A stretch of 36,276 nucleotides of DNA. Origin: an uncultured Bacteroidota bacterium (GTDB lineage: Bacteria; Bacteroidota; Bacteroidia; Chitinophagales; Chitinophagaceae). The stretch lies in contig CAIWXG010000412.1 of assembly GCA_903916555.1 (NCBI GenBank), positions 1 to 36,276 on the forward strand. Reading direction: 5' to 3'. Below, one piece after another: positions 18,378 to 25,656 of the stretch; positions within the stretch are counted from its first letter, which is position 1; every line of letters starts with the position of its first letter. The position numbers and the translations under genes are program-made. The notes under the pieces are model-generated. The model ran no database searches, was not told the origin of the DNA, and worked only from the letters and a program-made list of their open reading frames with translations.

Positions 18378-19280
18378 ATGCAAGTTACCATACTTGGCAA
18401 TAATTCTGCACTTCCTGCTTTTGGAAGGCATCCTACATCACAGGCTGTGTCAATATGCGGAGAAATTATACTAATTGATTGTGGAGAGGGTACACAATCT
18501 CAAATGCAGCGTTATGGTATAAAGTGGAGAAATATACACAATATACTTATCAGCCATTTGCATGGCGACCATTATTTCGGTTTACCGGGACTAATTAACA
18601 GTATGAGCTTATTAGGAAGAACAATACCATTACATTTATTTGCTCCCGCTGCTTTATTACAAATTATTGATACTATATTACAAGTTGCTGATACAGTTTT
18701 AAGCTATGAACTTATCTTCCACCCATTACCGGACGGAACAGCGGTATTGGCAGACAATCCTATTTATAATATAACTTGCTTTCCCGTAGAACATAGAATT
18801 AAATGCCACGGCTTTTTAATAGAAACTAAAAACAAAGGCAGAAGAATATTACCTGATAAATGTAACGAATACGAAATACCTAATGCCTACTATAATGCTT
18901 TAAAACAAGGCGAAGATTATGAGCGTAAAGACGGATTTATTATAAAAAATGAATTGGTTACTGATGAAGGCCCCAAAGTAAAAAAATATGCTTTTTGTGC
19001 GGACACACTTTTTACAAAAAGTTTTATACATATAATAAAAGGAGCTGATACTATCTATCACGAATGCACCTATCTGGAAATTGATAAAGAAAAAGCAATT
19101 AACCGTTTTCACAGTACAGCCGCACAAGCAGCGCAAATAGCCATTCTTGCAGAAACAAAACAACTATTATTGGGTCATTTTTCATCAAAATACAAAGAAT
19201 TAGAGCCATTTGAATTAGAGGCAGCAGCTATTTTCGCAAATGTAAAAAATGGTTTAGAAGGCGTAACCTATGAAATTTAA
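18378..19280 (+). CDS. rnz: Ribonuclease Z
   Basis: RNase Z is the metallo-beta-lactamase-fold endonuclease that trims tRNA 3' ends. The 300-aa protein starts with the beta-strand and NNSALPAFGRHPTSQ block, then DCGEGTQ (34-40) and the zinc motif HLHGDH (60-65) followed by FGLPGL. Later ligands appear in PVEHRIKCHGF, CADT, HECTY and LGHFSSKY. Length and motif order fit the bacterial short form. It is followed by an intergenic region with a palindromic repeat and a bidirectional terminator. Confidence 0.94.
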   Translation: MQVTILGNNSALPAFGRHPTSQAVSICGEIILIDCGEGTQSQMQRYGIKWRNIHNILISHLHGDHYFGLPGLINSMSLLGRTIPLHLFAPAALLQIIDTILQVADTVLSYELIFHPLPDGTAVLADNPIYNITCFPVEHRIKCHGFLIETKNKGRRILPDKCNEYEIPNAYYNALKQGEDYERKDGFIIKNELVTDEGPKVKKYAFCADTLFTKSFIHIIKGADTIYHECTYLEIDKEKAINRFHSTAAQAAQIAILAETKQLLLGHFSSKYKELEPFELEAAAIFANVKNGLEGVTYEI

Positions 19281-19349
19281 TTTTCAGAATATATTGCCTT
19301 TCGCTGTTTGAAATGTATTTTTAATTGATTTCTCGATATTAGTATTATT

Positions 19350-19479
19350 ATACCATTTAGACATTAAAAAGTGTGATGAATATTTTATATCATATAGCCC
19401 TGAAAGGGCTTAATAGCATAACATGGGCATAGCCCTATGCTATGCGAGTGTGCGTAGCATTTTGATGTCCAATTGGTAT
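19350..19479. repeat. Compact palindromic (REP/MITE-like) element
   Basis: About 130 bp bounded by 20-bp imperfect inverted repeats (19350-19369 and 19460-19479, 17 of 20 matching) reading ATACCA-TT--GACAT-AAAA. Inside are two further hairpins. One is AGCCCT/AGGGCT with a GAA loop (19396-19410). The other is a nested stem TAGCATA/TATGCTA with inner GGGC/GCCC (19414-19442). The GC-rich palindromes stand out from the AT-rich surroundings. I recall similar AGCCCTGAAAGGGCT-containing intergenic repeats from other Bacteroidota, but copy number cannot be tested here. The rest of 19281-19710 holds only the terminator below. Confidence 0.65.
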
Positions 19480-19642
19480 CACATTATATCCCCCCTCTTC
19501 GGGATTAATATTTTGCGAATTATATTTTTTCTATAACAATACCACACTTTTCAGAATATTAATTTTGCGTACAAATCCGCTCAAATCCTTTATTTTATGT
19601 GTAGGCGCAAAGAGTTTTATTTGATAATTTGTGCGAGCATTT

Positions 19643-19695
19643 CATAAAATCAATAATGCCATTCCAAAATAGGGAATGGCATTATTGATTTTATG
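19643..19695. terminator. Bidirectional hairpin terminator between rnz and the outer-membrane protein gene
   Basis: Perfect 23-bp inverted repeat (19643-19665 with 19673-19695, 7-base loop), 15 bp beyond the stop of the leftward outer-membrane protein gene and 362 bp beyond rnz. Confidence 0.8.
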
Positions 19696-19710
19696 ATAGA
19701 TAGAATATTA

Positions 19711-20436
19711 CTATTCTTCTTCGTCTCTATTTTTAAATTTTTTGCTCGATTTAGGAGCAATTTCGTCTTCGTTATCTAATTTCTCTAAATCTCTATGAAA
19801 AACTTCATTGCCACCACTCAAATGCTTTGGAGAACATGTGCGGTGCATAGGGCAACAAAAAGATTTTTCAATGCCAATCCGTATAGATTGACCAATGTTA
19901 ACATTTACATGGTTTGATACACCTAAGTTATTATTATAATTTAATGAAGAATAACTTATTCCGCCAATGTTTAAAGTTAATGCGAAACCATGTGCTACAT
20001 TAATACCTAATGACGGTGTATAATTAATCAGAAAACCCGTACCTAAAAGCGAGTCGTTAGTTTCGGTAGCATAACTTGCATTTATTTGGTTAAAAAAGAA
20101 AAATGTTTTTCCTGCACAACAAGTATGTCTGAAAAACAAACCTACATTATTCATCTCTGAACTTAAATTAGTAGTAAGTTTTGCACCTTTATTTTGCATA
20201 AATGTACCTGTGTAACCACCCTGTAAACCTACAGCAAATCTGTTTGATAAATTATACCCGATACCAGGATTAAAAGACATTACAGATTGTGTATTGTTAC
20301 CACCATTATTGCTGGCGTTATCAAAACCGGCATTACCGTAAACCAACCAGTTATCACAAGACTTTGCACAATCTAACTGTGCAAAAGAAGCAGAAAGACT
20401 ACCTGCAAATAAAATAGATAAAATAATTTTTTTCAT
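19711..20436 (-). CDS. Outer-membrane beta-barrel protein, paralogue 1
   Basis: The 241-aa protein has a signal peptide (MKKIILSILFAGSLSASFAQ). The following strands with alternating hydrophobic residues and glycines fit a small OmpA/OprF-like or porin-family barrel (NNVGLFFRHTCCAG, GFALTLNIGGISYSS, NVNIGQSIRIGIEKSF). Six cysteines in CC or C-x-C type pairs are unusual. After the last strand comes a charged tail rich in Asp, Glu and Lys (about 205-241) ending RDEEE, very similar to the tail of the paralogue upstream. Function is unknown. A promoter and an 85-base leader precede it, and a terminator follows. Confidence 0.7.
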   Translation of the reverse strand: MKKIILSILFAGSLSASFAQLDCAKSCDNWLVYGNAGFDNASNNGGNNTQSVMSFNPGIGYNLSNRFAVGLQGGYTGTFMQNKGAKLTTNLSSEMNNVGLFFRHTCCAGKTFFFFNQINASYATETNDSLLGTGFLINYTPSLGINVAHGFALTLNIGGISYSSLNYNNNLGVSNHVNVNIGQSIRIGIEKSFCCPMHRTCSPKHLSGGNEVFHRDLEKLDNEDEIAPKSSKKFKNRDEEE

Positions 20437-20527
20437 CTTTAAAGTAAATTGTTTTTAATTTTTAAGCTTTAAAAGTAAACTAATATTTATTACTTTTATT
20501 AGTCGTTTCGTAAGTATTAAATCAGTG

Positions 20528-20557
20528 CAAAGTTATTCACAATTTCTACAAATGCAA
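20528..20557 (-). promoter_or_regulatory. Promoter of outer-membrane protein paralogue 1
   Basis: On the minus strand a TTG at 20557-20555 is followed after 19 bases by TAACTTTG (20535-20528), a full match to the Bacteroidota -33/-7 promoter. The transcript would have a leader of about 85 bases. Confidence 0.65.
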
Positions 20558-20584
20558 GAAGAACAAACATAAAATATTTTTTAA

Positions 20585-20623
20585 AGGGAATATCTACTAG
20601 TAACACTTTAGTAAATATTCCCT
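20585..20623 (-). terminator. Hairpin terminator after outer-membrane protein paralogue 2
   Basis: Outer stem AGGGAATAT/ATATTCCCT (20585-20593 and 20615-20623), one mismatch, then inner stem TACTA/TAGTA. It lies 10 bp past the stop of the leftward gene, with T-rich sequence after it on the minus strand. Confidence 0.7.
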
Positions 20624-20632
20624 ATAAATTAT

Positions 20633-21352
20633 TTATTCGTCTTCATCTCTGTTTCTTTCTTTTCTTTTTGGTTTTGGTGCTGCATCATCTTCATCATCCA
20701 ACCTGTCTAATTTTCTATGATTAATTTCATCACCCGGCTCGTGGCTAGCATGCATTTTGTGCCCTGTATTGAAATTTTTACTAATTCCAATGTTCATTGT
20801 ATGCCCGAAAGTAAAGTTGAATGCATTAGTACTGTAAACAACATTCGCATTTTGAGATTTATCGGTAGCATAATTAAGTCCACCAACAGAAAAATTAATA
20901 CAAAGACCTTTACAAATATTAATACCTAAACCAGGATAGATGCCGGAATAAATACCTGTGTGTTTGTTAGTAGCAGGGTCGCCTTCGTGTGTATGGTAAC
21001 CACCTTGATACAAGAAATCTAACTGTGCATACCAGAAAAATATTTCGCCTCTGTTAAAATAATGAGAGTAACGAGCGAAAGGACCTATTCTATACAAATT
21101 ATCTGTATTTTTAATGCCTGCACTGTCTTTTTTAGCTTCTTGTCCCCAACTAATGTTACCTCCTAAAGTCCAATGTTGATTAAATTGATAACCTACTCCA
21201 AAAGTAGCATCCCAATGAGTATCTTTATTTAAGTTGGAATCTCTAACTGTATTTAAGTTAAGATCTCCATAAACCAATAGACTTTTTGGTTCTTGAGCAT
21301 TTGCTGCTACAATCGTACCCGCGAATAAAAAAGCGAGAATCAGTTTTTTCAT
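20633..21352 (-). CDS. Outer-membrane beta-barrel protein, paralogue 2
   Basis: The 239-aa protein has a signal peptide (MKKLILAFLFAGTIVAANAQ), followed by about eight amphipathic strands (WDATFGVGYQFNQHWTLGG, GPFARYSHYF, IFFWYAQLDFLYQ, GLGINICKGLCINFSVGGLNY). Its charged tail (HRKLDRLDDEDDAAP onward, ending RDEDE) parallels the tail of the downstream paralogue. The pair probably arose by tandem duplication. Each has its own terminator, and paralogue 1 has a clear promoter, so they are separate transcription units. Function is unknown. It resembles the generic porin or outer-membrane beta-barrel families of Bacteroidota. Confidence 0.72.
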   Translation of the reverse strand: MKKLILAFLFAGTIVAANAQEPKSLLVYGDLNLNTVRDSNLNKDTHWDATFGVGYQFNQHWTLGGNISWGQEAKKDSAGIKNTDNLYRIGPFARYSHYFNRGEIFFWYAQLDFLYQGGYHTHEGDPATNKHTGIYSGIYPGLGINICKGLCINFSVGGLNYATDKSQNANVVYSTNAFNFTFGHTMNIGISKNFNTGHKMHASHEPGDEINHRKLDRLDDEDDAAPKPKRKERNRDEDE

Positions 21353-21380
21353 ACAGTGTGTATTTATTATTTTAGACTTG

Positions 21381-21388
21381 CAAATATA
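21381..21388 (-). promoter_or_regulatory. -7 promoter element of outer-membrane protein paralogue 2
   Basis: TATATTTG on the minus strand, an exact TAnnTTTG match, 29 bases before the ATG. No clear -33 TTG. Confidence 0.45.
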
Positions 21389-21470
21389 ATAGGGATTTTT
21401 AGAAAACCATAACTTTCTAAAATAAAATAAAAGTTTTTTGAAAAATATCTTTTTCGCATATCTTTTATTT

Positions 21471-21983
21471 CTACTTTAACCAAGAGCTATACATCAAGTA
21501 ATTATTTGCAATTCTTTGTATTTCTCCTTCCTGAAGTTCTATACTTATATCTTTAATTTTTTTTGCAGGCACACCGGCATAGATGCTGCCCGCAGGCACT
21601 TTTGTACCCTCCAGCACTACGGCACCGGCTGCTATAATACTATTCTCCCCTATCTCTACATTATCCATTACAATTGCTCCCATGCCTATTAATACATTAT
21701 TGGCTATTTTACAGCCATGTACTATTGCATTATGCCCTATAGATACATTATTGCCTAATTCTACAGTTGTTTTTTGATACGTACAATGTATGCAAGCCCC
21801 ATCTTGCACATTTACTTTATTTCCCATTCTTATACTATTCACATCGCCCCGCACTACTGCATTAAACCATATACTACATTCCTCACCCATAATTACATCG
21901 CCAATAATTGTTGCATTGGGTGCTATAAAACAACTTTCGGGTATTTGCGGGTATATTCCTTTTATTGATAAAATAATTGGCAT
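21471..21983 (-). CDS. Gamma carbonic anhydrase-like hexapeptide-repeat protein
   Basis: The 170-aa protein is a left-handed beta-helix of hexapeptide repeats (for example VIMGEECSIWFNAVVRGD and VLIGMGAIVMDNVEIGENS). It has the gamma-carbonic-anhydrase set: R45, Q60, D61 and zinc-type histidines H66, H84 and H89 (IHC and GHNAIVHG). It ends in the usual GVPAKKIK turn and C-terminal helix. YrdA, PaaY and CaiE-type proteins share this pattern, and many lack proven carbonic anhydrase activity. It is a trimeric cytoplasmic protein by family. It is a single gene; the 260 bp upstream to the next gene hold nothing I recognise. Confidence 0.85.
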   Translation of the reverse strand: MPIILSIKGIYPQIPESCFIAPNATIIGDVIMGEECSIWFNAVVRGDVNSIRMGNKVNVQDGACIHCTYQKTTVELGNNVSIGHNAIVHGCKIANNVLIGMGAIVMDNVEIGENSIIAAGAVVLEGTKVPAGSIYAGVPAKKIKDISIELQEGEIQRIANNYLMYSSWLK

Positions 21984-22243
21984 GTTCTTTTTTTAGGGTA
22001 AAGTTATAATTCTTTGTATGAAAGTGGAAAAGTAAGTAATGGTAGTTTAAAATCCCCGTTATTAAAACCCTCTTCCCCTCCAGGCATCAAGAAGCATCAA
22101 TAAAACCCGTTCTCTATACATATTCATAATATGTAGGCTAAATGAAAAGTACCATACCTAAAGCTTTACCCCAATATTCAATTTTTAAAAACACTCTTTT
22201 TCTTAAAAATAATTCGTTAATTTTATTTAAGAATTATTAAATA

Positions 22244-22942
22244 ATGAAAAAACTCTTTTTTTACTTAATTATATTTAGCCTTTTAACTACTATTGTTAAA
22301 GCACAAAGCCTATATATAGACAGCACAAGGTTTGTAGGTGGTGCTGATGCTTGTGGCGGAACAGAATGTAGATATGCATTTAAAACAGTAGATGGTAATA
22401 TATTTTTTAGCGGTGTTACTAATTGTGCTAATGGAGGTGGAAATATTCCTGTAAATTTCGTAGGAGAAGAGAATATTGTAGTCGGCAAATTAGACAGTAA
22501 TTTGAATGTAGTTTGGGTAAAGGTTTATGGTGGTTCCAGAAGTGATGTGCCAAAAAGTGCTGTTCAAACAAGAGATGGCGGTTATGCTGTTTTAACTACT
22601 ACCTATTCAAACGACCACGATGTTTCAGGTAACCATGATACCACAGGTAGTACAGGTGATTTATGGGTAATAAAGATAGATAGTAACGGGAATCTTTTAT
22701 GGCAAAAATGCTATGGAAGTATTAGCGATGAGCAGGCAATTTCTATTACTACAACCCAAGATAATGGATTAATTTTTTTTGGTAATAGCCAGGGACAAGG
22801 TGGTGATGTACCCTCCCATCATTATGGTTCTGCATGGAATTACGATTGGGTTGTAATTAAAACAGACAGCGTGGGTAATTTGCAATGGAGTAAAACTATC
22901 GGAGGTACAGGTGATGAAAGTTCTGTAGGGGGGGTATTATAA
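22244..22942 (+). pseudogene. T9SS-secreted repeat protein, N-terminal part, frameshifted
   Basis: This is the first 232 codons of a secreted protein with a signal peptide (MKKLFFYLIIFSLLTTIVKAQ). It contains repeats of the kind KLDSNLNVVWVKVYGG / KIDSNGNLLWQKCYG / KTDSVGNLQWSKTIGG separated by RDGGYAVL-type strands. That is a beta-propeller-like pattern frequent in Bacteroidota surface proteins. The frame ends at a TAA just after a run of seven G (22928-22934). With eight G the reading would continue VGGGIITANNGYY into the downstream frame, which carries on the same repeats. So this and the next entry are one gene of about 537 codons. Confidence 0.8.
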
Positions 22943-22962
22943 CAGCAAACAATGGTTATTAT

Positions 22963-23856
22963 ATGGTCGGTTCAAGCTGGTCTCGAGACTTTGATTGTAA
23001 CGATACTTTCTGGCATCCGAATGTTGGGTGCGGTATGGATTATTTTATGTTCAGGTTAGAAAATAATGGTAATATTTTGTGGGACAGCAGCTATGGTGGC
23101 AGCGGAAATGAATGGATTTATGGGGCTGTATTAGACAGCAGGGACAGCAGTATTGTAATTAACGGAAGCACATATAGTAATGATTTCATGGTAACCGGAT
23201 ACCACGGAAATGGAGATTACTGGGTAATAAAAACAGATAAGAATGGAAAATTATTGTGGCAAAAATGCCTCGGTGATTCTTTATTACAAGATGCGTATGG
23301 TATTTGCAATACACAAAATGGTTACATGGCTTATGGAAGTACCGGACCCGGCAGTATCGGTCAAACTGATGGATGGATTTTTCAATTAGACATGTTAGGT
23401 AATTCGATTACCAATAAACAATTTGGCGGACTACATTATGAAGACCCTGCAAGTATTTTAGCTTTTAAAAACGGTTTTATTGCAACCGGTGCAAGTAATT
23501 CTTTATATTTTACTGAAGGTAAAAATATAAGTTTTTTACCAGGTGCGGATGCCGATGCCTATTTTACTTATATTAGTAATGTGCCTTGTGAAGTAAGGTA
23601 TGTAAATTATAATACATGCAAACAAATAATTGCGTACCCAAACCCTATATATGATAAAGTTAATATTTTGCTACCAAATAAAAATGGAAATATAGTAATC
23701 AAAAATTATTTTGGTAAAAATATTTATCAAAGAAAAATAGTTGAAACAGATAAAGTTTTAGATGTCAATACAACAAATTGGAGCAAAGGTTTATACATAA
23801 TAGAGTGGATTGATGACGATGGTACATTTTTAACAAATAAAATTATTATTTATTAA
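22963..23856 (+). pseudogene. T9SS-secreted repeat protein, C-terminal part with sorting domain
   Basis: This is the continuation of the gene broken at the seven-G run. The 297 codons carry more repeats (RLENNGNILWDSSYGGSG, KTDKNGKLLWQKCLGD, DGWIFQLDMLGNS). They end in a type A Por-secretion C-terminal sorting domain: AYPNPIYDKVNI, strand segments, then WSKGLYIIEW and a final hydrophobic strand NKIIIY. That domain sends proteins through the type IX system to the cell surface. The ATG at 22963 is in frame but is probably not a native start, since homologous repeat sequence lies upstream in the same frame after the G run. Confidence 0.8.
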
Positions 23857-23872
23857 TTATAAAAATACAGTT

Positions 23873-24049
23873 ATGAAGCCAATTTTAAAAAGTGCAATTG
23901 CGATTTTGTTACTATGTATTAACGGCAAAGCATATTCCCAGTTATACAATGTTTCGGCACCTGTTGTAACAGTAAATAGTGCGGCAAATGCATTCAGGTC
24001 TAATTTGTCTGTAAGTAATACTCTTGAAGGGGTGGTCTTGACCAGTTAA
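23873..24049 (+). pseudogene. Truncated secreted-protein gene (N-terminal remnant)
   Basis: The 58-codon frame starts MKPILKSAIAILLLCINGKAYSQ's worth of signal peptide (residues 1-23). It continues with about 30 residues of Ser/Asn/Val-rich mature protein, then abruptly reads GVVLTS and stops. The change coincides with GGGGTGGTCTTGACC at about 24038-24052, which resembles an insertion-sequence end. It begins 16 bp after the T9SS gene, so it was probably its operon partner. The rest of the gene is not found on the far side of the island. Confidence 0.6.
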
Positions 24050-24135
24050 AGTTTTTCAATACATTTTGGTCAGAGCGGGTTTATAGGAACGATTCATCCG
24101 GGCATACAATGTTTGAACAATATCATAGAAGTTTA
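24037..24135 (-). mobile_element. Possible insertion-sequence remnant (one end)
   Basis: The segment begins with GGGGTGGTCTTGACCAG and a second TTGGTCAGAG box, repeated TGGTC-type motifs as at some IS21-like ends. On the minus strand a frame enters from the adjacent repeat and ends at a TGA (24058-24056) with DIVQTLYARMNRSYKPALTK near its C-terminus, plausible as the tail of a transposase. The other end is missing. The family is not determined and the call rests on pattern only. Confidence 0.35.
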
Positions 24136-24317
24136 TTGTGCCTTTGTTGGTGTTTTCACCAACAAACAACATCATAATCCAAAATAGCTAAGTTTTTTAT
24201 CTTTATATTCGCTTTGTTGGTGCTTTCATAAACAAAAACTTATTATAATTAAAATGGATTATACTCGTCATCGGAAGAACCAACTATTTGTTGGTGAAAA
24301 CACCAACAAAGGCGTAA
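24136..24317 (+). repeat. 182-bp MITE-like direct repeat, left copy
   Basis: It matches 27478-27659 with 6 mismatches and no gaps. The two ends form 31-bp terminal inverted repeats with 29 matches, and each end is itself a hairpin with arms TTTGTTGGTG and CACCAACAAA around TTTT or AAAA. A degenerate third hairpin lies in the middle (about 24212-24236). No long ORF is present. The size, terminal symmetry and lack of coding capacity fit a miniature transposable element or another structured repeat. Confidence 0.85.
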
Positions 24318-24383
24318 AAGAATATATTTGTTATTGCAAAGGTTTATATGTTTTTTGAATAAAAAAAATAAATATTCATAATA

Positions 24384-24415
24384 TTGTTAAATTATTTGAA
24401 AATAAGGTATCTTTG
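24384..24415 (+). promoter_or_regulatory. Promoter of the accessory operon
   Basis: TTG at 24384-24386 and TATCTTTG at 24408-24415 (exact TAnnTTTG) with a 21-base spacer. It lies just downstream of the left repeat and upstream of the start-less ORF and the HEPN-like gene. Confidence 0.55.
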
Positions 24416-24624
24416 ACCTGTATAACTACCAATCTTTTAATGGCAATAAGGAATATGATGATTTACTAAGAAGGAGTATAGAATGTATTGATGCTGAAAT
24501 TGTTTTTTACGTTAGGGATACTAAAGGCAATTGGCCTGAAAATCAGAAGGAAATACATTTTGGAAACGAAAACAGAAATGAAGTAAGGATTTGTGTAAAC
24601 GAAATAATAAAACATTTGAAATAA
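24406..24624 (+). pseudogene. Short ORF without a normal start codon, first in the accessory operon
   Basis: The frame is open from 24406 to TAA at 24622-24624 (72 codons). It reads like real protein, for example EYDDLLRRSIECIDAEIVFY followed by VRDTKGNWPENQKEIHFG and a final helix EVRICVNEIIKHL. It contains no in-frame ATG, GTG or TTG suitable as an early start, and the promoter element overlaps its first codons. It ends 3 bp before the ATG of the next gene, as expected of an operon member. It is either a decayed 3' end of a gene or is translated from an unusual codon such as ATT at 24487, ten bases after AAGGAG at 24471-24476. I do not recognise a family. Confidence 0.4.
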
Positions 24625-24627
24625 CAA

Positions 24628-25602
24628 ATGGAATATCATGTACCCGATGCAAGGTGGGCAATATTTGGAATGCCTGATTTTGAGAGCTACAATAATAAGC
24701 TTGTGGTTAAGGGACTATTTCATTCTGGTGTACCAAAAGATGTATTAGAAGCGTACAAAGTTGCCGAGTATATAATGGCACATGCTTATTATCACTACAC
24801 TCTTTATGAAGAAGCATTTTCAAAATTATTATTGATATTTGAAATGGCTATTAAATTAAGATGTGGACAAATGGGTATAACTTTAAACACCATTACCGTT
24901 AACAAGAAAACCCAGGAGAAGGTAACAACAGATAAAAAACTAAAAACCTTAATTGATGAATTATCTGTTAAAATAGATTTGAAGGATATTGAGGAACAAT
25001 TACAGATTCTTCGTGAAATAAGAAACACTAAAATGCACCCAATAACAAATGGAGTTTCCGGTGCAATATCTTTTAAGTCTATAAAAATCTCTGTTGTTCT
25101 TCTCAATAAGTTATTCTTACATGAACAAAAAATAAAGAATAGACAACTTAAAACAGTGGAAATCGAAACGGTTTTTGCAGCTTTTAAAATGGGTAATTTT
25201 GTTTTAGAGCGAGAAGGAAAAAGGTTCCTGAGTATAGGGATACTTATTCTTGATTCAGTTCAAGTTGATGAACAATGGTTTCACCTAATGGTATGTTTCC
25301 CTGTAATCGAAAAGTTAAACAACCTGATTGTTGAAAAGAAATATCCAAATCCTTTTATTTTTACTATTAGTAACATTGTCTTAGAAAAGAACCGTTTTTC
25401 TGCAATTGAAATTGAAAATAATAAGCCAGTTAAATTTTACAGAACAAATAATCCATTGGATTTAGGTAAGTTTAGTAATTTTCACAACGAAATAATAAAG
25501 GTAACTGAAGATGATAGAATAATTTATGATTCTTGGGTTCGTGATGAAATAAACTGGGAAAGAACTGATTTTTTGTATCAATGGTTATGGAGGGTTAAAT
25601 AA
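24628..25602 (+). CDS. HEPN-motif protein of unknown function
   Basis: The 324-aa protein is predicted soluble. Residues about 38-140 are helical (EAYKVAEYIMAHAYYHYTLYEEAFSKLLLIFEMAIKL, then LKTLIDEL and LQILREIRNTKMHP). The segment R132-N-T-K-M-H137 is a RxxxxH motif preceded by helical sequence, the pattern of HEPN domains, many of which are metal-independent RNases in defence and toxin systems. Residues about 170-324 are beta-rich with conserved-looking Trp pairs near the end (EINWERTDFLYQWLW) and match nothing I know. It is 3 bp after the start-less ORF and 54 bp before the ATPase gene. A HEPN RNase effector is inference; a structural HEPN without activity is possible. Confidence 0.6.
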   Translation: MEYHVPDARWAIFGMPDFESYNNKLVVKGLFHSGVPKDVLEAYKVAEYIMAHAYYHYTLYEEAFSKLLLIFEMAIKLRCGQMGITLNTITVNKKTQEKVTTDKKLKTLIDELSVKIDLKDIEEQLQILREIRNTKMHPITNGVSGAISFKSIKISVVLLNKLFLHEQKIKNRQLKTVEIETVFAAFKMGNFVLEREGKRFLSIGILILDSVQVDEQWFHLMVCFPVIEKLNNLIVEKKYPNPFIFTISNIVLEKNRFSAIEIENNKPVKFYRTNNPLDLGKFSNFHNEIIKVTEDDRIIYDSWVRDEINWERTDFLYQWLWRVK

Positions 25603-25656
25603 TTGAAACTTAGATAATATGCCTAATTTTGTAAAAGTCAGTCAAAAAATTAAACT

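Noticed and set aside
21583-21996. Plus-strand frames over the hexapeptide-repeat gene
   Set aside because: They are antisense shadows of the Ile/Asn/Gly-periodic beta-helix coding sequence with no independent support.
21984-22243. Intergenic region upstream of the T9SS gene searched for small RNA or gene
   Set aside because: No hairpin, exact promoter element or plausible ORF was found.
24491-24586. 31-codon frame starting MLKLFFTLGI inside the start-less ORF
   Set aside because: It is out of frame with the protein-like reading, has no close ribosome-binding site and ends mid-operon; it looks like a shadow frame.
24628-25602. HEPN/MNT toxin-antitoxin pair
   Set aside because: No nucleotidyltransferase (MNT) gene is adjacent; the neighbours are an ATPase and a PD-(D/E)xK-like protein.
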